28,615 bases of DNA from JBLHLB01 sp047618505 (GTDB lineage Bacteria; Planctomycetota; UBA1135; GCA-002686595). Position numbers and translations under genes: made by a program. Every line of letters starts with the position of its first letter. Position 1 is the stretch's first letter. Below are positions 8,594-16,712 of this stretch, in pieces. Below the pieces are notes generated by a model. The model saw nothing but the letters and a program-made list of their open reading frames with translations. It was not told the DNA's origin and did no database searches. Location of the stretch: the NCBI GenBank assembly GCA_047618505.1, contig JBLHLB010000018.1:1-28615 (forward strand), in the 5' to 3' direction.

Positions 8594-9643
8594 CTAGTGC
8601 GAAGCTAGGGCGAATCCTGCCAGGCGGTAGAGCAGACGAGCTCCCACCATTTCATCGAGGCCTTCGCCAATGGGTCGCTCCCTCCCGGGTGCGACCTCGT
8701 TCATATCAAAGCCGATGATTCGCCTCCCTGAGCGGATCAAGGACTCCAGGAAGAGCATTGCATCCCCCCATTCCAGTCCACCGGGGACCGGCGTGCCGGT
8801 GTTGGGGCACAGGTGAGGTTCAAAGGCGTCGATGTCGAAGGTGACGTAGACTTCCTGGGGCAGGGGGGCGAGGGTTTCGTGGACGAAGGCTCGTAGGTCG
8901 TTGCCGCTGTGTTTCGCCTGGGTCCACTGGTGACCGAAGAGAGTGCTAATGCGCCCCTCGGATGCGCGGATGACCTCGTTCTCGGCTGCCCCCAAATCGC
9001 GTACGCCGACTTGAACCAGTGAGGCGACGCCGGGCACCTGGGCCAGGACGTTATGTAGGATCGAAGCGTGTGACCAGGTGAACCCCTCGAAGGCCACACG
9101 CAGGTCCGCATGGGCATCGAAGTGCAGGACTCCCATACCCGGATAGCGCTCGCCGTGGGCACGCATGGCGCCGAAGGGCGTGGCGTGATCTCCGCCTAGT
9201 AGGACTGCTATCTTGCCCGCGTCGATGGCCTCCAGGGTTCGCCCGTAGACCCACTCGTTGAGCTCCGCGCCGATGGAGTTGACGCGCCACAGATCTGCCC
9301 CAAGTTTGGGGTCATCCTCGCTGCTTCCGCCGGCCGCGATGATGGCCTGCGCGAGCTTCGCCGCGTCTTGATTCCAGGCCACGACCGCGTCGTCAATGGG
9401 CGCCATCCAGATGCCTGCTTCGAAGGCAGAGCGCGCCCCGAGCTTCTCCATGCGCGCGTCGAAGAGATCGACTTGGTGGCTCGCCAGAAACACCGCTTCG
9501 GGCCCCAGCGCCGCACCACGGCGAAAGGACGTGGTCGCATCGAAGGGCACCGGCAGGATGTGCACCTGTGCTTCCTGCGCGGAATGGGGTAGCCCGAAAA
9601 TCCCCGATCCGGGGGCGGCGGCAGCGTCGGGGTCGAAGCTCAT
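8594..9643 (-). CDS. Ureohydrolase (agmatinase/arginase family)
   Basis: A binuclear manganese amidinohydrolase of 349 residues that would release urea (or formamide) from a guanidino-type substrate. The metal ligands are all visible: His153 in GGDHATPFG, Asp176/His178/Asp180 in HFDAHADLR, and Asp270/Asp272 in TFDIDAFEP. NTGTPVPGG (281-289) and Glu316 in FDMNEVAP also match. One departure is Glu275 where the family usually has Asp in the DP pair. Agmatinase (SpeB-like) is the most likely role, but arginase or formimidoylglutamase cannot be excluded, so no symbol is given. The start is taken at ATG 9643, where family similarity begins; the open frame extends upstream to 9847 as low-complexity Arg-rich sequence overlapping the sigma factor gene. 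Confidence 0.92.
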   Translation of the reverse strand: MSFDPDAAAAPGSGIFGLPHSAQEAQVHILPVPFDATTSFRRGAALGPEAVFLASHQVDLFDARMEKLGARSAFEAGIWMAPIDDAVVAWNQDAAKLAQAIIAAGGSSEDDPKLGADLWRVNSIGAELNEWVYGRTLEAIDAGKIAVLLGGDHATPFGAMRAHGERYPGMGVLHFDAHADLRVAFEGFTWSHASILHNVLAQVPGVASLVQVGVRDLGAAENEVIRASEGRISTLFGHQWTQAKHSGNDLRAFVHETLAPLPQEVYVTFDIDAFEPHLCPNTGTPVPGGLEWGDAMLFLESLIRSGRRIIGFDMNEVAPGRERPIGEGLDEMVGARLLYRLAGFALASH

Positions 9644-9777
9644 GGGCTCAACAGTACTCTCCCCGATCCGTGCTGCTAGCCTGTTTGAAGGGACTTGGCC
9701 TGGAGCAGTGGACCCTTTCTGAACTTCTTCCAATAAGCCGGACCAGGGCCCCGTTCCCCCCCTCGCCACCGCCGCCC

Positions 9778-10410
9778 ATGACCACTCTCTCCGATGGACA
9801 ACTGCTCCGCGCCTGGATCGCCGGGGATCACGCCGCTTTTGGCGCACTTGTTGTGTGCCACGAGGCAGCGCTTCTACGCCACGCCCGCGCCCTGCTAGGG
9901 CCGAACGGTGGCCACGAGGATGTTGTTCAGGAGGCCTTCCTGCGGCTCACGAAGAGCCCGCCGGAGCTGCCGGATAGAGAGGACGGAGGGGGTCAAGCCG
10001 AACACGCCCTCCTGGCAGGTTGGCTACACCGAGTGACGAGGAATCTTTGCATGGACACCCTGAGAGCTGATTCACGACGCCGCACCCGCGAGGAGTTTAG
10101 TGCTCCGCCCGAGGCGCTCATGCCCGATGACAGTGTGGATGCCGCTGATACCCGCGCAGCTGTGGAGCGCAGTTTGGAGCGCCTGCCCCAGGATCAGCGG
10201 GAGGTTTTGGTGTTGCGACTCCTGGCGGAGAGGAGCTATCGCGAGATTGCGGAGATCACCGGGCGCAAGATCGGAACCGTGGGGTGGCTGGTGAGTGTTG
10301 GGCTGCGGGCCCTGGCGGGGGAGTTGGCGCCGCACCTGGGGATGGAACCGGTGGTAGGGATTGGGTCCGTGACCGGTGTGGCACAGGCGAGCCAAGGAGG
10401 TGCGTCATGA
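9778..10410 (+). CDS. ECF-type RNA polymerase sigma factor
   Basis: The protein has 210 residues. Region 2 covers about 8-100, with the core-binding segment EDVVQEAFLRL (47-57). Region 4 covers about 128-182, with LPQDQREVLVLRLLAERSY and the helix-turn-helix EIAEITGRKIGTVGWLVSVGLRAL. There is no sigma-70 region 1 or 3. The putative recognition helix (166-178) has almost no basic residues, unlike common ECF factors. The start ATG 9778 fits the family N-terminus but has no visible Shine-Dalgarno; the 134 bases upstream are shared with the divergent ureohydrolase gene. Its TGA overlaps the ATG of the VWA fusion gene (10407-10410), so the two are expected to act together. Confidence 0.92.
   Translation: MTTLSDGQLLRAWIAGDHAAFGALVVCHEAALLRHARALLGPNGGHEDVVQEAFLRLTKSPPELPDREDGGGQAEHALLAGWLHRVTRNLCMDTLRADSRRRTREEFSAPPEALMPDDSVDAADTRAAVERSLERLPQDQREVLVLRLLAERSYREIAEITGRKIGTVGWLVSVGLRALAGELAPHLGMEPVVGIGSVTGVAQASQGGAS
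10394..10400 (+). promoter_or_regulatory. Strong Shine-Dalgarno fixing the VWA-protein start
   Basis: AAGGAGG lies 6 bases before ATG 10407, inside the 3' end of the sigma factor gene. It is the best ribosome site in the window and decides this start over the longer open frame beginning at 10284. Confidence 0.85.
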
Positions 10411-13400
10411 GAAAGGACCTAAATGACGAGCCGGAAGGAGTGGATGGCAGCAGTGCAGGAGAAAGGACCAGTGCAGATAAAGGAAGCAACGAGCAGAACG
10501 AGCGAAGAGAACAAGAGGTGAATGAAGTGAAGAACACAAACAGCCAGAACAGCGACCGGGGAAGCGACGACTGCGACGCACGACTTGCTGCGCATCTCTT
10601 TGGTGAGTTGTCCGCGGCGGAGGCTGTGGCCTTTGAGCAGGAGTTGTCTGAGTCGCCCGAGCTGGTCGAGGAGCGGGCGCAACTCGCTGCAACCATCGCC
10701 CTGGTGAAGGGCGCCCTTCCGCCGGAGGCATTGTCCACGCAGTTGCGAGCGAGCTTGCTCACCGCCGCCCATGCATCCTCGGCATCCCAGGCATGCTCGG
10801 CGGCCGAAGCCAATCAGCGTGCCCACGCCCACCGCTCCGGCTTCGCACTCCTACCCCGTAACGTCGTCCGCGCCAGCATCGGACTCGCCGCCGCCGCCCT
10901 CGCCCTCGTCGCCCTGCGCCCGTTGTTGGTGCACGAGCAAGAGAATCAGATCGAACTGGCCTCCCTCGATTTCGACGACACCCGTTTTGAAGCTTCAGAG
11001 TCAGTTATAGAGGAGCAGGAACTCCTCGATACATTCTCGGAATCACCGAGGGATGCCTTCGAGCGTCGCGCGGGAGACCCGTTCGGGTTGGAGGGCGAGG
11101 GTCTGGTGCTCCTGGTGGACGAGATGATGCCCCAAGTACAGAACCTGCTGAGCCCGGGATCTTCTCCCCTGGGGGATCCGGAAGGTGGCCTAGCTCCAAA
11201 TGGAGTTGGCGCCGTCTGGGGGGAGGGCGCTGCGACTGCGGCATTCTCGTTCACAGGGACAGGCGGTCAGGAGGGCGCCCCGTTTGAGCCGGGTCCGGCG
11301 ATAGACCTCTTCCGGGGTTTCAGTATGGGTGGCTGGGGAGTGCAGCCTGACCCCGAGGATATGGATTGGGTGTTCGAAGATAGAACGGTGGCGGGCCGCG
11401 TCTTCTTCGAGATGAACCAGGCTAATGCTCCGAATGACTCCTACACCTGGAGGGATATAGCTGGCCAACCCACCGCTGGCTTGAAGGTGAGGACCGTGCA
11501 ACCGGACGAGGACGTTCGGCTGGGCTTGCTCAAGGGATTGGGCTACGGCGGCGGAGGATATGGCGAATCCATCGACCTGTCCGCTCAACTGGCAGTGCCC
11601 TCCCGGCGTCGCCCCGTTCTTCGATTCCAAGAGCCGGACCAAGCCACCGAGCAGTTCGGGCGCGGACGCCAAGAGCTGACCGAGCTTGGTGATGACGAAC
11701 TCCTGAGTCGCATACCCGTAAGCCGTGACGGCGAAGCAAAGGATGACAGGGTTGCGGTTACCGCCACCCCGGACCCCGTCGACGGCGCGGCCGTAATCAG
11801 TGCGCGCATCTTGACCGATATCGAGCCCCGCGAGGGCGAAGGCGCGGGCCAGCTCTTCTTCCGCTACTGGGGGGACAACCCCTGGGTTGTGGTTGATGAC
11901 TCCGCGCTCTCTACATTCGGCGCGGATGTGGACACGGCCAGCTTTGGCATCGTGCGGCGCACATTGCGCGCCGGACAACTGCCGCGACCGGAACAGGTTC
12001 GCACCGAGGAGCTGCTCAACTGGTGGCATCCCGACGTGCCCGCGCCGACTACGGGCGACACCTTCGCCATCGTGATGGAAGCTGGCCCCAGCCGCTTCGC
12101 CCCGGACGCCGATGTCGCTCTCCTGCGCGTCGCCCTGCGCGGCCGTGAGGTCAGCCATGTGGATCGCAAGCCCCTGGCGCTGACCCTGGTCGTTGACGTC
12201 TCCGGTTCCATGGACGAGCACGGCCGCATCGGGCTGGTGCGGGATGCCCTCAAACTGCTCCTGCGTGAGCTTTCCGCAACGGATTCGATCGCCTTGGTGA
12301 CCTTCGGAACCGAGGCGCACACCCTGGTTCCGATGACCTCGGCCGCTAACCGCGGGGCCTTCGAAGACGCCCTCGACCTGCTTGCTCCCGACGGCGGAAC
12401 GGCCGTGGAACAGGGGCTTGTGGCGGGCTTTGAATTGGCCGCCGCCGAGCTGACCCCCGGGGCCGTTAACCGTGTCGTGTTCCTCTCCGACGGCGTCGGC
12501 AACATCGGCGAGACAGACCAGGAGCGCATCCTGGAGCGCGTCGCCGCCGAACGAGCCAAGGGCATCTACCTTTCCACCATCGGCGTCGGCTACGGCGTGG
12601 ATGCGGACGAGGAGTACGCCGACGACTTCCTGGAGCAGATCGCCGACAAGGGCGACGGCCTCTACCACAACGTGAACGATGCGGCGGACGCCGAGCGCTA
12701 CCTGGTGGATCAGTTCACCCGCACCCTTGAGCCCATTGCCCGTGACGTGAAGATCCAGTTGGAGTTCGACACGGCCCAGGTCCTCGAGTGGCGCCAGATC
12801 GGTTACGAGAACCGCGCCCTGACGGCGGCCCAATTCCGTGACGACGCGGTCGACGCCGGCGAGTTGCACTCGGGACACCAGGTCAACGCTCTCTTTGAAG
12901 TGCGTTTGCGCCCCGGCCTAGTCGCTGGGCAAGCACTGGCGACCGTGCGCGTTCGCTGGAAGCAGCCCTTTGCCATCGATCTTGGCGATGACAGCGAAGA
13001 GGGAGCGGAGGATGCCGAGGTCGCTACCGAGATCGAAGAGATCTTCGATGCCGCCGACCTGTCTCCATCCTTCGCCGACACGAGCCGAGGCTATCGTCGG
13101 GCAGTGCTCATCGCCCAGTTGGCCGAACTCCTGCGCCGCAGTGAACACGCCACAGGCGATGCGCCGGCGGACATGCTCGACGAGATGGAAGCCCTGGCTC
13201 CCTTCCTGGCGGACGTGGACTTCGACGAGTTGCTGGGGCTCCTACGCGACGTACGCCCGGCCCTCCAGGCCCTAGCCGAGGGGCTCGGTCCCATCGATCA
13301 CAAGATCAATGAGATCCGCCGTCAACAGATCGAGATCGTGCAGCAACGCACACGTCTGACTGACATCCAGGAAGTGGAGGCGCGCCGCCTTCAGCAGGTG

Positions 13401-13499
13401 GAAATCGACCGCATCCAGGGGGACATCAAGCGTCTCGAAGGTGAGCTCCAGGACCTCCTGGCCCAGGAACTTGGGCCGCGCGAAGAATCCGCCCGCTGA
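10407..13499 (+). CDS. Anti-sigma-like / TM / VWA (YfbK-type) fusion protein
   Basis: The protein has 1030 residues. Order: a polar leader (1-54); an anti-sigma-like helical domain (55-110, ARLAAHLFGELSAAEAVAFE) without the zinc-binding HxxxCxxC; one TM helix (about 152-175); a low-complexity Gly/acidic stretch (176-480); the VWA-associated N-terminal domain (485-545, LSTFGADVDTASFGIVRR); a VWA domain with an intact MIDAS (DVSGS 597-601, Thr665, Asp695); a DUF3520-like region (about 770-960); and a C-terminal coiled coil (965-1022). The expected topology puts the anti-sigma part in the cytoplasm and the VWA outside it. Overlap with the sigma gene (ATGA, 10407-10410) suggests it controls that sigma factor. 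Ligand unknown. Binding of the sigma factor is inference. Confidence 0.9.
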   Translation: MRKDLNDEPEGVDGSSAGERTSADKGSNEQNERREQEVNEVKNTNSQNSDRGSDDCDARLAAHLFGELSAAEAVAFEQELSESPELVEERAQLAATIALVKGALPPEALSTQLRASLLTAAHASSASQACSAAEANQRAHAHRSGFALLPRNVVRASIGLAAAALALVALRPLLVHEQENQIELASLDFDDTRFEASESVIEEQELLDTFSESPRDAFERRAGDPFGLEGEGLVLLVDEMMPQVQNLLSPGSSPLGDPEGGLAPNGVGAVWGEGAATAAFSFTGTGGQEGAPFEPGPAIDLFRGFSMGGWGVQPDPEDMDWVFEDRTVAGRVFFEMNQANAPNDSYTWRDIAGQPTAGLKVRTVQPDEDVRLGLLKGLGYGGGGYGESIDLSAQLAVPSRRRPVLRFQEPDQATEQFGRGRQELTELGDDELLSRIPVSRDGEAKDDRVAVTATPDPVDGAAVISARILTDIEPREGEGAGQLFFRYWGDNPWVVVDDSALSTFGADVDTASFGIVRRTLRAGQLPRPEQVRTEELLNWWHPDVPAPTTGDTFAIVMEAGPSRFAPDADVALLRVALRGREVSHVDRKPLALTLVVDVSGSMDEHGRIGLVRDALKLLLRELSATDSIALVTFGTEAHTLVPMTSAANRGAFEDALDLLAPDGGTAVEQGLVAGFELAAAELTPGAVNRVVFLSDGVGNIGETDQERILERVAAERAKGIYLSTIGVGYGVDADEEYADDFLEQIADKGDGLYHNVNDAADAERYLVDQFTRTLEPIARDVKIQLEFDTAQVLEWRQIGYENRALTAAQFRDDAVDAGELHSGHQVNALFEVRLRPGLVAGQALATVRVRWKQPFAIDLGDDSEEGAEDAEVATEIEEIFDAADLSPSFADTSRGYRRAVLIAQLAELLRRSEHATGDAPADMLDEMEALAPFLADVDFDELLGLLRDVRPALQALAEGLGPIDHKINEIRRQQIEIVQQRTRLTDIQEVEARRLQQVEIDRIQGDIKRLEGELQDLLAQELGPREESAR

Positions 13500-13552
13500 A
13501 TCTTCTCACTGGTGCTTCATGCCACCTCGCTGCGCGGTTTATCCTGCGCGGC

Positions 13553-13954
13553 ATGGCACCTCAAAAATGGATCGCAACGGCCGCTCTCCTCGCGGGGACC
13601 GGCGTGATTGCCGGCGCCTTCGGCGCCCACGCCCTCAAGGATCAACTCGTCGCCTCCGACCACCTGGAAACCTGGAACACCGCGGTGCTCTACCAGGTTT
13701 GGCACGCCCTGGGACTCTTGATCTGGGCTGTCCAACGCGAGGCTGGACGGGGTGTTGGGGGCCTGGGCATCGCAGGTTGCTTCGTCATCGGGACGTTGCT
13801 TTTCAGCGGCTCGCTCTACTGCCTCTCCCTACCGATTGCGGACTCGCTTCCCTCGATGTTTGGGGCCCTGACGCCCCTCGGTGGAGTGTTTCTGATAGCA
13901 GGCTGGGGACTCTATGGGGTGGGTTCCTTGCGCCGCCCACGGGCGGAGGCATAG
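13553..13954 (+). CDS. DUF423 family membrane protein (YgdD-like)
   Basis: A 133-residue integral membrane protein with four predicted TM helices. The N-terminus GTGVIAGAFGAHALKDQL, the central TAVLYQVWHALGLL and the later GTLLFSGSLYCLSL and LTPLGGVFLIAGW are the hallmarks of DUF423, and the length is typical. Function of the family is unknown. It lies 53 bases after the VWA gene and 7 bases before a lipoprotein gene on the same strand, so it may be part of the sigma-factor transcript or start its own short operon. Start ATG 13553 agrees with family N-termini; no good Shine-Dalgarno is visible. Confidence 0.92.
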   Translation: MAPQKWIATAALLAGTGVIAGAFGAHALKDQLVASDHLETWNTAVLYQVWHALGLLIWAVQREAGRGVGGLGIAGCFVIGTLLFSGSLYCLSLPIADSLPSMFGALTPLGGVFLIAGWGLYGVGSLRRPRAEA

Positions 13955-13961
13955 TGCCCCT

Positions 13962-14540
13962 ATGAAGTTCTCTACCATTCTGCTCACTAGCGCATTGTTC
14001 CTACCCCTTTCCGCCTGCGGCGACCCGGTTGAATTGGAGGAGGTTACCCCGCCGGACACGGAGTCCGCGGAGTCCACGGAAGTGACCTACGGCGTCCTCG
14101 AAGGTGTCGAGATGTCCAACCCGTCATCCTTCGGTGCCTTCGCCTTTGGCGGTCAGCCGACCGCTGCCGATCTTGAGGCACTCAAGGCCAAGGGTGTGAC
14201 GCGCATCGTCGACCTGCGTACCGAGGCAGAGGACCGTGGCTATGACGAAGCGGCCGTGTGCGAAGAGTTGGGCCTGACCTACGTGGCCCTGCCCTTCTCG
14301 CCGCGCAACCTGGACGAAGACGTTATTGCCGGCATTCTTGCGGAGCTGAAGCAGGACGCTGACGGCGAAGACCTGACTACCCTGGTGCACTGCGCCAGCG
14401 GGAACCGCGCGCACCTCATGTTCAGCATTCACCGCGTACGCGAGGAAGGCGTGGATATCGACGCTGCCCTGGCCGATGCCCGCGCCCAAGGGATGGTCGA
14501 ATCCCTCGAGACCGTGGTGCGCGAGCTGTTGGCTGATTAA
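13962..14540 (+). CDS. Lipoprotein with DUF442-like (phosphatase-fold) domain
   Basis: A 192-residue protein with a lipoprotein signal (MKFSTILLTSALFLPLSAC, lipobox Cys19), an acidic Thr/Glu-rich linker (20-40) and a domain from about 50. That domain has GGQPTAADLEALKAKGVTRI followed by VDLRTEAE, and the signature HCASGNRA with Cys144 and Arg149. This is the layout of DUF442/beta-lactamase-hydrolase-like proteins, which share the tyrosine phosphatase/rhodanese-like active-site loop; the C-x4-R spacing fits that family. Substrate unknown; being lipid-anchored it acts outside the cytoplasm. The start is ATG 13962, because the signal peptide begins there. Its stop faces the convergent Nudix gene 13 bases away. 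Confidence 0.88.
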   Translation: MKFSTILLTSALFLPLSACGDPVELEEVTPPDTESAESTEVTYGVLEGVEMSNPSSFGAFAFGGQPTAADLEALKAKGVTRIVDLRTEAEDRGYDEAAVCEELGLTYVALPFSPRNLDEDVIAGILAELKQDADGEDLTTLVHCASGNRAHLMFSIHRVREEGVDIDAALADARAQGMVESLETVVRELLAD

Positions 14541-14553
14541 GCCGCTAGGGTAG

Positions 14554-15354
14554 CTACGAGCCGAACTGTAAGCGCGCCGCCAGGGCGATCGCCGCGTGCC
14601 CCGGGGCGACGGCGTCCCGGCGGTGTTTCGTTAGCCACTCGCGGGCCCCGATTTGTGTCCACGGGAAGCCTTCAATTGAATCAAACTCCCAAGCGTCGCG
14701 CGCGGAGCGCGAGCGGATGTCCGCAAGAGTTGCCCTCGTCTCCAGGAGAAACGTCAGCTCCGGTTTGCCCGAGGGTTGAGCGCGGATGAGGCCGGTGAGG
14801 AGGGCGCGTTGGACCTCACCGCGGTGGACTCCGGCTTCCTCTTGGAGTTCAGTGAATAGCCCATCAACAATGCCCTGGGGCGGTTCGGGGTGGCCGGAGG
14901 GCAGCACGTGGAAGTACTTCTGGTCCGTGGCTAAATCGGCGATACGTGACGAGCGTGGCCCGTAAACAGCGAATCCGTCGCCAGTGACAAGCACGGCGCA
15001 GACGGCAAGGGCATCCGACATCGCGTCGTCGCCGCGTTCTGCACGTCGTTCGGGGTGCTCGACGTTACTGAAGAGGTACTCACCGTAGTCCGTGCGTCCG
15101 AGTCGAAGCGACAGCCCCTGCGCCGTTTCCTCAAAGGAGCGCAACCGATAGAGGGGGGGCAGGGAGCCCGAGGCTGTGCGCAGGATCGTTTGATCTGCCG
15201 CGACGCAACGAGCGAGGGTCGCTTCGATGGCGTTTTTGTCGTTCGCATCGAAGCAGGCGCGCCCATCTCCGTCCTCCGCAATGAGCAGCGCATCCATGGG
15301 GAGCGATCCGCTCCACTCGATCGTGTAGCGCCCCGCGAGTCCGCTCCCGCTCAA
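14554..15354 (-). CDS. Nudix hydrolase resembling NUDT22
   Basis: A 266-residue protein with an N-terminal domain (about 1-115) and a Nudix domain. The Nudix box (154-176) is divergent: G-x5-Q-x7-T-E-L-Q-E-E-A-G-V, with Gln160 and Thr168 where Glu and Arg are usual; the metal-binding Glu169/172/173 are kept. GHPEP inside the box, LRLGRTDY (83-90) and the overall layout recall human NUDT22, a UDP-glucose/galactose pyrophosphatase; this comparison is from memory, not from a search. The start is TTG 15354, overlapping the bioA TGA (TTGA, 15351-15354); a later ATG at 15297 would cut into the N-terminal domain. It is the last gene of the biotin operon. A role in biotin metabolism is not shown. Confidence 0.85.
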   Translation of the reverse strand: MSGSGLAGRYTIEWSGSLPMDALLIAEDGDGRACFDANDKNAIEATLARCVAADQTILRTASGSLPPLYRLRSFEETAQGLSLRLGRTDYGEYLFSNVEHPERRAERGDDAMSDALAVCAVLVTGDGFAVYGPRSSRIADLATDQKYFHVLPSGHPEPPQGIVDGLFTELQEEAGVHRGEVQRALLTGLIRAQPSGKPELTFLLETRATLADIRSRSARDAWEFDSIEGFPWTQIGAREWLTKHRRDAVAPGHAAIALAARLQFGS

Positions 15355-16673
15355 GGCAATTCCCGCACGATGGTGACCATGGCGGCGGCGATGCGATCAA
15401 CTTCTTCGTCGTCTAAGCAAGCGGGAGGCGTCGTGTAGAACACGTTTCCGAGGGGGCGTAACAGGATGCCAAGTTCAATCGCGCGCCGCCGGATCATCGG
15501 TTGGAGCCCAGAAAGATAGCCCCCAGACTCTCCGCTCGGTGGCGTGAGATCCATGGCCACGATACCGCCCAAGTGCCGTAGATCGTGAACGCGCGGGTGA
15601 TCCTGAAGCTCTTCTAGGCCAGCAAAGACTCGCGCTCCGATCGCCTCTAGTCGGGCGGGCACATCATTCTTACGCAACAGCCCAATCGACGCCAAGGCCA
15701 CAGCGCATCCGATCGGACTGGCGGTCATGGTATGTCCGTGGGGGAAGAATCGTGAACGATCCAAAGAGAGGAACGCTCCGAACAAGTCCTCCGTCGCCAG
15801 GGTTACGGCAAGGGGGAACATGCCGCCCGTGAGGCCCTTGGCGGTGACCAAGAGGTCAGGGACTATTTCCGCCCGCTCACAGGCGTAGGTGGCTCCAACA
15901 CGCCCGAATCCGGTGAATACCTCGTCTGCAATCAGGGGCACCCCATGTTCGGTACACATCCGCCGCGCCGCCTGGAGGAATTCGACGGAGTGCATGCGCA
16001 TGCCCGCCGCGCCTTGGACAAGTGGTTCCAAGAGGAGCCCGGCCACTCGATCACCCTGTGTCTCGAAGGCTTGCTCGAGCTGCTCCACCGTCGGTTGGAT
16101 TCGGCAAGCCTGGAACAGGAACGGACCGTAGGGTTCGAAGAAGGGAACCGGATCACCCACGGCCATGGCGCCGAAGGTGTCGCCGTGATACCCGCCTTCC
16201 AGGGACAGGAAAACCGTGCGTTGCCGTTCCCCGCGATTGACCCAGGCACCGGCGGCGATCTTGAGTGCGACTTCTACCGCGGTGGATCCATCGTCGGAGA
16301 AGAAGGCGCGGGTGAGCCGGGCTTCCCCCGCCTCGGTCGGCTGCGGCGCAAGGGCGACCAATTCCTCCGCTAGTCGAATCGCAGGTTCGTGGGTGGCACC
16401 GGCGAAAAGCACGTGGTCCAACTCTTGCGACTGGCGCTGCATGGCCTGCACCAATGCAGGCGCCCCGTGCCCGTGCAAGCAGGTCCACCAGGAAGCAATG
16501 GCATCGATCAGCTCAGTGCCATCGGCCAACACTAACTTCGACCCTAGCGCCGCCTTAACCACCAGGGGTTTCGAGTCTACCCCGTGCTGTGTGTAGGGGT
16601 GCCAACAGTGGGCCGCGTCGCGAGCCTGCAGCTCCTTTGCCGTCACTGACTTTGTCTCTTGCTGTGCCGTCAT
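15351..16673 (-). CDS. bioA: Adenosylmethionine-8-amino-7-oxononanoate aminotransferase
   Basis: A PLP enzyme that transfers the amino group of S-adenosylmethionine to KAPA, giving DAPA in biotin synthesis. The 440-residue protein has WHPYTQ (24-29) and SWWTCLHGHG (61-70), which distinguish BioA from other class III aminotransferases. It also has FFSDDGSTAVEVALK (124-138), GGYHGDTFGAM (160-170), LIADEVFTGFGR (247-258, Asp250) and the PLP lysine Lys279 in TAKGLTGG. Length is normal and no key residue is missing. ATG 16673 begins 40 bases after the bioF-bioD fusion stop. Its TGA overlaps the TTG of the Nudix gene. Confidence 0.97.
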   Translation of the reverse strand: MTAQQETKSVTAKELQARDAAHCWHPYTQHGVDSKPLVVKAALGSKLVLADGTELIDAIASWWTCLHGHGAPALVQAMQRQSQELDHVLFAGATHEPAIRLAEELVALAPQPTEAGEARLTRAFFSDDGSTAVEVALKIAAGAWVNRGERQRTVFLSLEGGYHGDTFGAMAVGDPVPFFEPYGPFLFQACRIQPTVEQLEQAFETQGDRVAGLLLEPLVQGAAGMRMHSVEFLQAARRMCTEHGVPLIADEVFTGFGRVGATYACERAEIVPDLLVTAKGLTGGMFPLAVTLATEDLFGAFLSLDRSRFFPHGHTMTASPIGCAVALASIGLLRKNDVPARLEAIGARVFAGLEELQDHPRVHDLRHLGGIVAMDLTPPSGESGGYLSGLQPMIRRRAIELGILLRPLGNVFYTTPPACLDDEEVDRIAAAMVTIVRELP

Positions 16674-16712
16674 GAGATACCTAAGCCCCGCGCGATGCGC
16701 TCTATGGGGTTG

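Noticed and set aside
11190..12878. A 562-codon open frame on the minus strand
   Set aside because: It is antisense to the VWA gene, has no recognisable domains and reflects the GC-rich codon pattern of the real gene.
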